This document shows, piece after piece, positions 20,963 to 31,157 of a stretch of 64,000 nt of DNA. The notes below the pieces were generated by a model. It was given only the letters and a program-made list of their open reading frames with translations. It made no database searches and was not told where the DNA came from. Both the position numbers and the translations under genes were made by a program. Within the stretch, counting starts at the first letter, position 1. Each line of letters starts with the position of its first letter. This DNA is from Trichobilharzia szidati (lineage: Eukaryota; Platyhelminthes; Trematoda; Strigeidida; Schistosomatidae): positions 9,682,804-9,746,803 of the forward strand of contig OX235277.1 in assembly GCA_944472155.2 (NCBI GenBank). The letters run 5' to 3'.

Positions 20963-21206
20963 ATATAGTGTATCGGTGGCACAGCGGTTAGGACGCTCAC
21001 CGACCATGCACATGGTCCGAGGTTCGATCCCCGGCCGACGCACTCCTTTACCTTCCTAAGCCAGAGATAAAGCTGATAAGGAGGGGAGGTTGGGCATGAG
21101 GCCAGCAGCAACCCCGTCCTGTAAAAATAATCACCATTGCTACAGAAACTTCAAGTGAGACGCTTGAAGCCCTGTGTTCCACTGAGAACGTGAAGGAATA
21201 AGAAAA
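20963..21206 (+). mobile_element. SINE-3 with 9-bp TSD
   Basis: The head (about 20970-21042) is tRNA-like: TCGGTGGCACAGCGGTTAGG and GGTTCGATCCCCGGCCGACGC. The body contains the AGGTTGGGCATGAGGCCAGC block, and the 3' end CCCTGTGTTCCACTGAGAAC resembles the LINE-B tail. AATCGTTAT flanks it at 20954-20962 and 21207-21215. Confidence 0.85.
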
Positions 21207-21215
21207 AATCGTTAT

Positions 21216-21724
21216 TTACCATTTAGAATTTGCATTTTAGTGCATCTGTCTTCGTCTGAATAGTATGTCACAACAGAAATATCCTGTAAAAGATATTGGC
21301 TCAAATTCTATCAGTTTTCGTACATCAGTACTGATGATATGTTCCCCTGTCTACATTGATCTTCTTAGATTGTAAGACAGTGAAGGAAAGTGTGTGCGAT
21401 TCGTTGCTTCACTGAGCCTTAGAGTCACACTACGTCGTCCCAATAGGCTATAAAACTAGTTTTAATGAATTATCTCATCTCTTGGGTACCAAATGAACAT
21501 TGTCAAAAGTCCTTCTACTTAGCGGATACTCTACACATAGCAGAGGAGAATGTTGCGGTTCTCTTGAGGCAACTGGAACTCTCTGTGGAAAAAAGGGACA
21601 AGTCAAGTCACTGTCAGTAACCTCTGGCCTTCTGTGGGACCTACATGTCCTGTATTATGTCTCTTAATTTATCTAATATTCAGTTTTAGTGTCGTATTTT
21701 TGTATATTATGACGATAATTGTGT
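21216..21724. other. Unassigned intronic sequence
   Basis: No repeat or coding motif recognised. Confidence 0.3.
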
Positions 21725-21895
21725 TATTCAAGGATTGGTTTTTAGGAATTTGACTGATTGGTTCCAGGATTTTATCATAAACTGACATCGGTTAGACAAC
21801 CATTGGAAAATTTAGGAGTACTGGAAAGCTATTTCGTCAGCCTAATCTGGGACTCTTTGACAGTACGCACCCATCGGGGCTTCTTTTATCATTAT
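21725..21895 (-). mobile_element. SA SINE, 3' part
   Basis: Tail at 21730-21800 and a decayed hammerhead-like block at 21825-21873 (core CTGTCAAAG, CGAAA retained). The tRNA-like head is missing. 21896-22230 is unassigned. Confidence 0.62.
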
Positions 21896-22234
21896 GGACA
21901 TATATAACTGTAGGAGCTGATGAAGAAGTTATGGGAAAAAATATTCTTGGTTCACTAATCACACTAAATCGTTGTAACATCCACTCCTTTTCTTAAGGCT
22001 GTAGACGGCAAACATAAAGAATAGCAACGACAAAGTGGGAACGCACCAATGAAACTTGAACGCATATCATTCATTGCATTATCACAGAACCTACTGTGTA
22101 TTTCACATCAACAAACCCGTTTGTTTACCGGGAAAAATTAACATAATAATAATGATAAGAATATTGAAACGCATTAAAGACGATATTTTACCCTGGCAAG
22201 TAACTAAAATATAGTTCACAGTCACGTTGAAGGG

Positions 22235-22392
22235 TATCACTTGTTATTAGATGGTTGCAGGTAGTCGGCAGGAAGCCTTCCATCTTGTCGGCATTCGTCA
22301 GTCAGTAAGGCGTATCTACAATCTTGAAGGAACTCATGTCCCTCCTGAAATTTCGAACACGTGTCACCAAGTTCTGCAATCAGAGACGTTTG
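22235..22392 (-). mobile_element. SINE-T fragment
   Basis: It matches 14905-15060 in the same orientation (GATGGTTGCAGGTAGTCGGC, then CTTGAAGGAACTCATGTC) and breaks off inside the tRNA-like head where LINE-B starts. Confidence 0.62.
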
Positions 22393-23240
22393 GATCTCAG
22401 GAGGGACGGGAGTCCCTTTCGGGTTCCACCGAGGGGCCTCCTCAGCGAGTGTCTCATCCATCTCCACTTTCTCCTGCATATTTGTTGAGCGATTGGTTCT
22501 TGTTTTGTTTGTTCCCATAGTTTCTTGTTGGTGATTCTTTCCAGTGGCCATCTGATCTTCAGTATAGAGCGAAGACAGTTGTTGATAAAGGTGTGCAACA
22601 GGCTGTTGGAAATATTCCTTGTGACCCGCTGGCCATGTTTCTGATCCGTATAGAAGAACTGACTGACTTGACGTTTGTATTGAAAATCCGAATTTTGTTG
22701 TTGATGGTGAGTGACGAAGATTTCCAGATTGGTTTCAGGTTGATGAATTTGTGTATCGCCTTCCCGATTCTCGATTTGACATCCTCGTCCGTTCCTCCTG
22801 TAGTTGAGACAATGCTCCCTAGATAAGTGAATGAGGTAACCTCTTTCAAATCGCTCCCGTTGATGGTGATTGGCGGTGGATGTTGCTGCTACTGTTGATG
22901 TTGTTGGTTTGTTATTTTCATAACCTCCGTCTTGTCTATGTTCATCTGGAGTCCTGTCTTCTCTGGCTGCTTCTTCGACCAGTTTGTCAGTTTTCGTTTG
23001 TAAGTCTTCGATTTTGTGTGACATCAGACATAAATCATCCGCGAAATCCTTCTAGGTTCTTCACGTCGGTCCAGGCTATCCTTGTTTTTCTCGTTTCCCA
23101 CTGTCTGACGCATAATCCAGTCCACCACAATTAGGAATATCATTGGTGATAATAAGCACCCTTGTCTGACTCTTGTGTTTACTCCAGAAGCCTCGCTGAG
23201 TTTTCCGTTGTGGACCACTTGACACCTCGCCTGGATTACT
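22393..23240 (-). mobile_element. LINE-B, RT end to near 3' end
   Basis: Minus frames: GVNTRVRQGCLLSPMIFLIV, DWIMRQTVGNEK, then FADDLCLMS with the catalytic box intact (23045-23020), KEVTSFTYLGSIVSTTGGTD, INLKPIWKSSSLTINNKIR and the RR..IGHSLRRPLGG region. Frameshifts separate the blocks. The last 3' tail is missing. Confidence 0.85.
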
Positions 23241-23345
23241 AGCTGGCTAGTTTTTTAGCCGGTCCCAAGCCCGGATAAAAAGGGAGGGTGGGGGCGTGGG
23301 AATAATAAAAAACTCTAATCCTTACCTTAACCTTAAAGCTAACGT
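23241..23345 (+). repeat. Short dispersed repeat (CCGGTCCCAAGCCCGG block)
   Basis: TTTTTAGCCGGTCCCAAGCC then CGGATAAAAAGGGAGGGTGG. A related inverted version is at 58240-58345 (CCCACTATTTATCCGGCTTC). Family unknown. 23346-23640 holds nothing else recognised. Confidence 0.45.
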
Positions 23346-23646
23346 GCTATCAACTGATTGATTGTTCAAACGGTACTTATAAAGGAGTTCAGAATGAAAT
23401 TTACACGTCATTTCGTACACAGTGTTCATAGTATCTGTGTAATAACCACAGGTTTTCTGTGATTATCCAGCGAATGGTATGCGTCTAAGGTCCATTGGTG
23501 TGTGCGTTCACACTCCAAGGTCACCATTCTTTACTTTGTTTGTTCAGTGCATGTATGGTATTTATGATGACTACTCACTCACTTTGTTTGTTTCTTCTAT
23601 TGTCTATCCTCTTCCTTTCTTTTTTTTGTAACAATTTTTATTACAG

Positions 23647-23751
23647 CTTTTTGTGAAAAACAATCAATCGTCAACAGATCAAACACGAATTGATAAGCTG
23701 AGATTCTTTGGTTATCCAGTGAACACTATAAATATGAATGAATTTAAAAGG
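23647..23751 (+). CDS. TXNL1: TXNL1 exon: PITH C-terminal part
   Basis: A 35-codon exon in phase 0, acceptor TTTTATTACAG and donor GTAAGT (23752). It reads LFVKNNQSS, then TRIDKLRFFGYPVNTINMN and EFKR, matching IFVQSNQ, the FTFIGTPV segment and NDFKR near the end of human TXNL1. A Merlin transposon begins only 62 bases past the donor, without harming it. Confidence 0.94.
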
Positions 23752-23812
23752 GTAAGTTTTTGGTATGCCTATAGATGCCTGTAGAAATAAGCTGAAGGTG
23801 GAAGCCGTTAAT

Positions 23813-24924
23813 GGCAAAGTTAAACTTTCGACACCAGTAACAACCAATCAGCAAACGACCTTGAACGGACCAATCACGTGAAAGAGGCGTTTATGATAAG
23901 TGGAAACGTATATTTATAGGAAAATGCATAAAAAAAAGGATAAAACGGATACAATGGGTATCTTTCCCGAACATGGGACAGAAACATCTCCCAATTGAGC
24001 ATGGGACTGTCAATAGAGAAGTCACACCACATTCATCTAAATGACTATAAATGAGATCCATTTATAGCCCGTATCCTATTTTTCAATCGACCCCAAAATC
24101 CTTAAGTGAAATTTGTATGAGTCCCTATAACCACCGAAATCACTGGAGTGGTTCACTCTGTGATGAATGTATCCGAGGGATGACAATGAATTGTAACCTT
24201 TCCACTCGTCGGTATGTACAATTGATCCCCGTTTCACAAGTCGCGTTATAATAGGTATCAGAGTAGTCGCCTTCCTGTCTGCTATTCTTTCAACAAATCC
24301 TTTTCGGAGGGACGTGTCGTATAAACAAACCAATGAGCCAAATGTTGTTCGCTCTCTGACGACCACGGTTATATTTCTTCTTGACCAACACTGCCTCATC
24401 CACATGCACTACTACGTCGTCCCCGCCTAACAACAAAGTAATTCTCTCCATTTTCCATGAGGCGATGTCTCTGCAGTGCTAGTACTACTGAACTGTTGAG
24501 ACGAGACTGTTCTCTGTCTCGGCTGTTTCAATACTCAATAGTTGCAGATATACAAAATCTGGGTTACGGGGAGATGCGACCTAGCAAAAAAGGTTCCTAC
24601 GAAATATTAAAATTAGCAGCTTACCCTCTCTAATACTAACTCGCTTCTAGCATATTCCACAACGATGGACAAATTCATCAGTTGACCTAGTATAGCTTTT
24701 TAGAGTCATAACACCACCACACGAACAACTTGTCCCCTTTCGAAGCAAGTCCAGGCAATGCTGAAAGACACTATCCTCCTCGAATTGCAAACGTAACCTT
24801 GTAAGGGCACGCATTGAAATGAATCAGGCGCTATACAACATTGAACTACGTTCATGAATCTCATTGGATAATTCGACGTTGTTCGCTGATTGGTATTTAC
24901 TGGTGTCTAAAGTTTAACTTGGCC
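23813..24924 (-). mobile_element. Merlin-type DNA transposon with TIRs and 8-bp TSD
   Basis: The two ends (23813-23865 and 24872-24924) are inverted repeats matching at 45 of 53 positions and beginning GGC. They are flanked by CCGTTAAT on the left and CCGTTGAT on the right, an 8-bp target duplication with one change. Inside, on the minus strand, is a decayed transposase of the ISXO2/IS1016-like type. Merlin elements are the eukaryotic members of that group and are known in schistosomes with 8-9-bp duplications. At 1.1 kb the element has about the expected length. It lies in the last TXNL1 intron. Confidence 0.9.
24076..24411 (-). pseudogene. Merlin transposase (ISXO2-like DDE), frameshifted
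   Basis: One frame near 24411-24300 reads VHVDEAVLVKKKYNRGRQR, the first catalytic Asp region of ISXO2-like transposases (D-E-x-x-x-x-K-K-K-Y-N-R-G). A second frame at about 24300-24080 reads IVHTDEWKGYNSLSSLGY followed by HHRVNHS, the second catalytic Asp block. The two are in different frames, so the gene is broken. The third acidic block is at best degenerate. Function in life: cut-and-paste transposition through the TIRs. Confidence 0.85.
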
Positions 24925-24952
24925 CCGTTGATTTTTATAAAAAAAATGACTA

Positions 24953-26635
24953 ACTGGTTCCAACATAGAACTTTGCACAGAAGTGCATCAGTTCGACTTG
25001 CCACTCTCCCACTATGTAGCACACAAAACAAAAGAGAGTAAAGAGAGATAATAAACAGAAGTGTGAGTGAGAGAAAAAGAATAGTAGTAGTATGGAAGAA
25101 CAATAGAGTATTTTTACTGAATATGACAAATCACAAAGAGTGAATGAATGTGCGCCAGCCATTGAGAACGATTTTGAGCCAGTCATATCACCAACTGTCT
25201 CCATCCTTCATTGGTTCTCACCATCCTGGGGGGCCTCAACTACACTAGCGGGTCTATGCGTCCCTTAAACCAACTGTTATGGATGTCGTTGGCTTATGTG
25301 ATGTTTTGGTTTGACCGCTACTAAACCCTTTCCGACCTAATCGATCCTATGTCAGATAAATTTGCCCGTCTGGGAATGCGATGGCTAGGCATGAGTTGCA
25401 TATGCCCCAGCCATTTCAGTCGATGTAACTTCACAGCCTTATCGATTCATTTTCCATCCTTTACCTAGCACTCGACCGATGCCTTAGCAACTCAATATTT
25501 TGTCTTGGTATTATACTACTTAACACAGGAGACAGAATGCAGGCAGCTAGCCTTTTCATGTCTTCCACTTTCAATGGCCATGTCTCACAGTAATAACGGA
25601 GGACCGAGTGAACTGCTGAGCAGTACACACGTCGTTGAGTCGATGACCAGCCGGATATCATTCCTGCATCAGATTTGATGCAGGTTGTATCCCTCATGAG
25701 ATTTCGTCTGTGATCAAGCCGTTGGCGTTGGCTGATTCAACTTCCTGAATAAGCGAAGTGGTCAACATGTTCTACCACTTCACTCTGTACCTTTTCGCTA
25801 GGAGTCGATATAGTCCAGTCCTGTAGCATTATCTTACCTTTGGCGGGAGCGAATCACATGCCAAACATTCGAATATTGCAGCTCAAGGTGTTCAAAAGAC
25901 TCTGCATTTTGTCAGCGTCCTCGCCTAGAAGGACTATATCGTCGGCATATTCTAAGTCGACGAGATTATTCCCTAGTAGCAAGTCAATCCCTGAGTCTCT
26001 GAAGTGAGTTAGGGTTAATTCCACTAGTATATCTATGATGAAATTGAATAGAAATGGGGACAGTGGATACCCCTGATAGACACCACTGATTATCACCACT
26101 TCATATGACAACTTTCCGTAGGCTGTCACTTGGCTTGCATGAGTTCGAATAGAAAGGGTACCTCGGTCAGTGTGACGTATTTTCTCATCATTCCCTTCAC
26201 AGCCAAACGTTGCTATAATACTTCTCTGTCTACGGAATCGAATGCCGCTTTCAGGTCAAGAAATATGGTGATTGTTGGATGCTGGTGGTGAGTATGCCTA
26301 TGTTCCAGAATTTATCGCAGGGTGAAGTTACGATCAGTACACCCTCTTTCTGGTCTTAAGCCTGCCTGGTTCTCTCGTGTTTGTTCCTCCCGTGCACCGC
26401 TTAATCTACGCATTATTATTGAGTCTAGAACTTAAGATACTTTATTGGTCAAATTGATCCCCCTGTGATTATCACAGGAAGACTTGTCTCCCTTCTTGTA
26501 TATCGGGATAATCAATGACTTACACCAGCCCGACGGAACTATCTCTGATTCCCAAACTCTGCACAGTACCTTAGTTAACGCAGACGGTAAACTGTCTCCA
26601 CCGTCCTTAAATTCATCTGTGATTAAGTCCAATTT
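24953..26635 (-). mobile_element. RTE-A LINE, longest copy (RT to 3' end)
   Basis: Minus strand in order: 26632-26432 VLCRVWESEIVPSGWCKSLI and IPIYKKGDKSSCDNHRGINL (RT motif 1-2); 26320-26190 HPTITIFLDLKAAFDSVDRE (motif A); 26129-25854 GVYQGYPLSPFLFNFIIDIL (motif B) and LEYADDIVLLGEDADKM (catalytic box intact); then the C-terminal part and 3' UTR. Frameshifts between blocks. Starts 21 bases beyond the Merlin TSD. Confidence 0.88.
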
Positions 26636-26639
26636 TTAA

Positions 26640-26765
26640 AAAAACCCAACAATATAATTGGTGGGTAGTGACTGACAGTGGAATCCAGGATGCGCATTTC
26701 GTCTCAGTTGGGACTCGTCAGTCAACAATACTTCACCATCAGTTCACAGCCACGAAAGAAACCCA
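26640..26765 (-). ncRNA. Sm-alpha-type hammerhead ribozyme segment
   Basis: On the minus strand (26723-26660): CTGACGAGTCCCAACTGAGAC, GAAATGCGCATC, CTGGATTCCACTG. This is the arrangement of the published Schistosoma Sm-alpha hammerhead: core CUGAUGAG (here one U to C change), stem II GUC/GAC, GAAA, stem III AUGC/GCAU, cleavage site AUC. The tRNA-like head was not identified nearby. Confidence 0.75.
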
Positions 26766-26989
26766 GTAGGAGAATAGTATTATTCTTAATTCTTTGATGT
26801 TTTGTCTAGTATTTTCTCTAATGTGAATTTCTGGGATTCAGTTTCTTAAAACAAGCAACAAATGTTTCGAATCAAGCAGGATTTAATGAAGTCGACGTCA
26901 AATTTCAGTAGAACTCTTCCACAGCTGAATACTCGACATTTAAGTTTATGAAATTAAGATACAAATGCATCACGGTTCAATTACACTAC

Positions 26990-27450
26990 TTAAGTAAACA
27001 AGATTCACAGTGACTGCGACTTCCTTTTGTACCCAGAGACCTGGTTTATAAACTGTAACTACACAAGCCTCCGCAATCTCAAGCGTCGTCTTCCTGTTTA
27101 TTTGTCTGCTGACAATAACAGTGAATCACTTGACAGCGTAAATATCATGCCCGTGATGTCCACAGAGATGCTTAGTTATGGAACTTTGTGGTGCTTTGAT
27201 TCCAGCTGTGTGTTTCAACCACTTTGGCAAATGCGCTTCATCATGCAAGCAGACAATCGCCTTTCTGTACGACTTATGTATATTTGCTTCCACAAACACA
27301 CTCATCAAATTGATAAACACAGTTTGCAGAGTCGAGGATTGGCTACAATCTGGTCTTTCCCAGATTGTTGAAGCACTCGCTTGGTTGTTGGTGTTAAGGA
27401 AGACGAGTTTTTCAGCATAATAAGTTCTTGTGATAGCTTTGTCAAGTTTT
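26990..27450 (-). mobile_element. PLE remnant (GIY-YIG region)
   Basis: The minus strand reads CVYQFDECVCGSKYT, equal to the GIY-YIG core (..Y.F.C.CG..YIG), then in other frames ITKHLCGHHGHDI and NRKTTLEIAEAL. Frames are broken. The remainder of 26766-27700 is unassigned. Confidence 0.55.
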
Positions 27451-27711
27451 CGTTGGACTACTTCTTGTATACATCATCTCCGTTGAACGGCAAATTGATG
27501 AACTTCTCAGGATATCGATTCTTAGATAAAATATCCTTCAGAGCCTGCATTTCATGTTCAGTTGTACAATCAGAACACTTTTTTGTGTTCTATTGAACAG
27601 TGTTCTTACTAAATTCTTGTTATATTTTATTGAAGCAAAACTTTTAAAATGTATGTACACTATCCCGTCGTCCATAAAAACTTTCTAAATGTAGATCTTT
27701 CCATTGTCTGT

Positions 27712-28598
27712 CTGTCTGTTTTAGACATAGAACTTTGCACATATGTGCGGCACTTCAAGTCGCCACACTCCATGTAGCACACAAAGCAAGAGAAGATAGT
27801 AAGGAGAAATGCATAATATAGACATTAAACAGAGGTGTGAGACAAAGGAATAGTAATAACGAAGAACAGAACAGTTTAACTGGAAATCATAAGTCACAAG
27901 GAGTGGATGCATCTGCGCCATCCACTGAGAACGATTTTGAGCCATATCACCAATTGTTTCCAACCATTGGTTTTTACCGTCCCGAGGACCCCAACCAGTC
28001 AGTCAGGAAGTCTACACCTTCCTACGTGGCTTAGATTAACTGTTGTGGATTTCATTGACTGGCGCCATGTTTTGGTTTGACACTATATCAGCTAACATTG
28101 CCCATTGTCGAGGAAGGTGATGACTAGGCATACGTAACACATGTCCTAACCATCTCAGTCCATGTAATTTCACAGTCTCGTCATCTGATTTCCCCTGCTT
28201 ACCTGGCATTCGACGCCTAACCTCAATATTGCTCACCTTATTATATCACTTCACGCAGGAGATGGAACGCAGACACCTATGACCGAAGACAGCTAATCTT
28301 TTTATGTCTTCTGCTCTCAATAGCCAGGTCTCACAGCCATAAAGGATGGCGGAGCGGACTGTTGAGCAGTACACATGCCCTTTGGTCGATAGTCGGATAT
28401 CACGTCTACGCCAGAGACGGCGTAAACTGGCATATGCGAACCTAGCCCTCTGTATTCGTGCTGAGATTTCATCGGAGATCAACCCGTCCGGGCTGATGGT
28501 ACTTCTCAAGTAAGTGACGCGGTCAACGTGCTCTACCACTTCACTTCCTATTTATAATTTAGGGGTTGGTGTAGTCCAATCCTGCAACATCATCTTAC
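27712..28598 (-). mobile_element. RTE-A LINE, left part of copy split by PLE
   Basis: The CTGTCTGTCTGT tail at 27706-27719 precedes the 3' UTR. Frames 28236-28036 (SNIEVRRRMPGKQGK, GLRWLGHVLRMPSHHLP) and 28539-28246 (EHVDRVTYLRSTISPDGLI, CETWLLRAEDIKRLAVF) follow. It is cut at AACATCATCTTAC (28586-28598), which is repeated on the far side of the PLE. Confidence 0.88.
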
Positions 28599-28682
28599 AA
28601 GAATAAAACTTGGGCATTGTGGTAGAGTGTAATTCCATTATGGGTAAATTTTATTTTGATAGAGTCTCACAGTGTTATACAG

Positions 28683-28740
28683 TAATATTTACTGATGACG
28701 TTTCGAGCACAATTTATTGCTCATATTCATATCAAGGTAA
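28683..28740 (-). ncRNA. Hammerhead-like 3' half in PLE left arm
   Basis: The minus strand has GAGC, loop, GCTC, GAAACGTC and ATCAGTAAATATTACTG, i.e. stem II, the 3' core, a two-pair stem III and the cleavage triplet. The 5' core CUGAUGA is not preserved. The same motif is in the right arm at 29745-29806. Confidence 0.45.
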
Positions 28741-29744
28741 TCACACAACTTCCTAAATTCATTTATATAGTTCCATTGTTTTTCACTTGATTTGATTGGT
28801 AGTATTATTTTCCATACTTCGGGTATGGGTGATGAATCATTCCTATTGCACGTGTTGGGTGTAGATTCGATGAACAAGGATTCAGTAATCAACCTCTCTC
28901 TCACTCCACCTACCTAGATTACTTTTTAGAATTTTAACCCTCTCACACCCACTACATTGTCTGGTTGTGTGCTAATGTATGCATTGAAATTGCTGAGCTT
29001 TTTTCTAAATTACTTATCATCTCTGGGTCAACCATTCTTACCTTAGCTAAATTCTTATGTTCTGACAATCTGACTACCCCCGCTCGATCTACTAGTTTGA
29101 CCTATGTAGTTGACTTCACAGTCATTGCAGGGTATTTTGTAAATTATATTATTTTGTCTAATTGGGTCCACTGGGTCCTTTAACCTACAGAGCTTGTCCC
29201 TGAGTGAGTTTGTAGGTTTAAATGTCACCCTAATTCCTGCCCTACGTAGGATTCTAAATAAAGCAGGAATTAGGGTGGCATTTAAACCTCAGGGACAAGC
29301 TTTGTAGGTTAAAGGACCCAGTGGACCCAATTAGACAAAATAATATAATTTACAAAATACCCTGCAATGACTGTGAGGTCAACTACATAGGCCAAACTAG
29401 TAGGTCAGGGGTAGTCAGATTGTCAGAACATAAGAATTTAGCTAAGGTAAGAATGGTTGACCCAGAGATGATAAGTAATTTAGAAAAAAGCTCAGCAATT
29501 TCAATGCATACATTAGCACACAACCACACAATAGGGTGGGAAAGGGTTAAAATTCTAAAAAGTAATCTAGGTAGGTGGAGTGAGAGAGAGGTTGATTACT
29601 GAATCCTTGTTCATCGAATCTACACCCAACACGTGCAATAGGAATGATTCATCACCCATACCCGAAGTATGGAAAATAATACTACCAATCAAATCAAGTG
29701 AAAAACAATGGAACTATATAAATGAATTTAGGAAGTTGTGTGAT

Positions 29745-29806
29745 TACCTTGATATGAATATGAGCAATAAATTGTGCTCGAAACGTCATCAGTAAATATT
29801 ACTGTA
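29745..29806 (+). ncRNA. Hammerhead-like 3' half in PLE right arm
   Basis: Stem II GAGC (29762-29765)/GCTC (29776-29779), GAA (29780-29782), ACGTC (29783-29787). Expected cleavage after 29787. The 5' core has drifted (TGAATAT instead of CUGAUGA), so activity is doubtful. Confidence 0.45.
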
Positions 29807-29849
29807 TAACACTGTGAGACTCTATCAAAATAAAATTTACCCATAATGG

Positions 29850-29967
29850 AACATCATCTTACATTTTACAGGGGCGAATCGCATGCCAAAGGTACGAAGA
29901 TTGCTGCTCAGGGTCTTCAGAAGACTCTGCATTTTGTCAGCGTCCTCGCCCTGTCCATTAGAGAAAC
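29850..29967 (-). mobile_element. RTE-A LINE, right part of copy split by PLE
   Basis: It begins with the duplicated AACATCATCTTAC and continues on the minus strand through MRFA and GEDADKMQSLL-KTLSSN, the segment expected upstream of 28598. It stops in RT motif C surroundings. Confidence 0.85.
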
Positions 29968-30165
29968 ATCTAGAGGTTTTAAGGTATCATTTTTTCCTAG
30001 TGTTCTATTGCGTCAAGTTAAGATCCTTGTATGTAGATTAATCCAACTGGCGAAGAGTTTTGCCGAAATTCGTTGGTGAATTCATTAAATTCTGCTTTGT
30101 AACTAAATTCGTATCGGGAAATAAACGTTTCCAATTCAATTTCTTGTTCAATTGTTTTTTTTCAG

Positions 30166-30198
30166 GTCTCTGGTAAAAAGGGTGAAGCACACGGTTAA
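30166..30198 (+). CDS. TXNL1: TXNL1 terminal exon and stop
   Basis: The exon follows a long T tract and acceptor TTTCAG. It encodes VSGKKGEAHG and the stop TAA at 30196-30198, equivalent to the human C-terminus VVGKKGESH. Only 33 nt of coding sequence, so it would be missed by ORF searches. Its position 6.4 kb from the previous exon reflects Merlin, RTE-A, Sm-alpha and PLE insertions in the last intron. Confidence 0.92.
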   Translation, partial: VSGKKGEAHG

Positions 30199-30790
30199 AT
30201 AATAATATCTACCGCCTACACAATATGCATATATATACATACATATGACGTAACCGGTTCAGTTCTTACCTTTTTGTGGAACTTTTGGAAGAAAGCTTGA
30301 GCCGTACTCATTTCTAGGTTTCTCTATGTAAACTGTTTCTTCTTTTGTTTTGAGGGCGAGCACTCGTGTGTGTTTGTGCGTATGTGCATTTGTGTGTGTT
30401 TGTGTTTATGGGTTTATATATATGTGCATATCTCTTTGCTTGTACTTCAGAAAGCTGATTGATTGGATTTCTCTTCATTGTGATCACTGTTATTATTATT
30501 ATTACTATTATTATTATTATTGCTATTCTCTTGTCCAAAGCCCTCTGATCCTTTCCGTGAAAAAAAGGAGAAATATATATATTCATCACATGGTTTCATC
30601 TGTTTGACCTTAAAATGTATTTTATGTATAGCTGTTGATCGTGGCTTTAGGAGACTATCGATGGTGGCTTTTTGGCTTCCATCGTTATCAGTGCACACAG
30701 AGTGAAGAGGAAGTGAAGAGCCATTAAGTAGAGGAGTTGCATTAGTAGAAGGAAGGTAAGATCATAGAGATGAAGATGAAGACAAAGGTG
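30199..30790. other. TXNL1 3' flank with microsatellites
   Basis: TA/CA-type repeats near 30225-30245, a GT-rich run at 30367-30410 and ATT repeats at 30490-30522. ORFs here come from these repeats. No polyadenylation signal of AATAAA type was noticed. Confidence 0.4.
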
Positions 30791-30794
30791 AGTG

Positions 30795-31157
30795 AGGATT
30801 AGAGAGGTTTCGCGTGCTCTTCGGGTAGTGAGGGCGATTGTTACTTCCCGGCTGCCCACACCGTGGAAGTTGGTTGCGTGACCGCAGAGCCCAGGGGACA
30901 ACTGCTTGAGGCCGGTCACACACGGCCTGTTTTTGTTTGTTCTTTTTTATTTGGTGTGTCTCAGTAGCGTATTTATCACTTCTGCCCTGTGACACGGCAG
31001 CAGGAAGCGCGGTCGTTGTTAATCCGGGATCCGACCGATCCGGCATGATATTTTGTGATTTGTTTGAAGTCATAGGATTGGGTTGGGTAACTGCTTTTAG
31101 TCTAACCGCTATCCAAACAACCTTTCTGGTATGGTAAGACCTGCAGGAACATAAGTT
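30795..31157 (+). repeat. Repeat X, copy 1
   Basis: Shares GTTACTTCCCGGCTGCCCAC, GACAACTGCTTGAGGCCGG, TAACTGCTTTTAGTCTAACC and CTGCAGGAACA with copies at 54790 and 62590. The middle of the unit differs. Unclassified dispersed repeat; no coding frame is shared between copies. Confidence 0.6.

Larger units (their letters stand above)
28599..29849. mobile_element. PLE inverted dimer (palindrome of about 0.6-kb arms)
   Basis: Arms 28631-29240 (minus) and 29263-29849 (plus) are near-identical inverted copies of a PLE 3' portion, joined at their 5'-truncated ends by a spacer of about 22 bases. The right arm encodes IIYKIPCNDCEVNYIGQTSR (GIY-YIG core), RLSEHKNLAKVRM, NHTIGWERVKILKSNLGRW and RLITESLFIESTPNTCNRND. 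The same 71-residue frame occurs without any difference in the left arm (28904-28689). A 13-bp TSD flanks the whole unit. Confidence 0.9.
2514..30198 (+). other. TXNL1: TXNL1 gene, 3' seven coding exons (5' end outside window)
   Basis: Seven exons with AG/GT borders join into one open frame of about 231 codons ending at TAA 30196-30198. The product is thioredoxin-like protein 1: the back half of a thioredoxin fold, a low-complexity linker, then a PITH domain. In other animals TXNL1 is a cytosolic/nuclear redox protein that binds the 26S proteasome through its PITH domain; that role is carried over from the family. Human TXNL1 is 289 residues, so roughly 60-70 N-terminal residues, including the active-site cysteines, should lie upstream of the window. 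Introns are 2.5-6.4 kb and filled with transposons, while every junction keeps frame (phases 0, 0, 1, 2, 0, 0). No AATAAA signal was noticed in the roughly 400 bases after the stop. No promoter is visible because the 5' end is missing. Confidence 0.93.
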
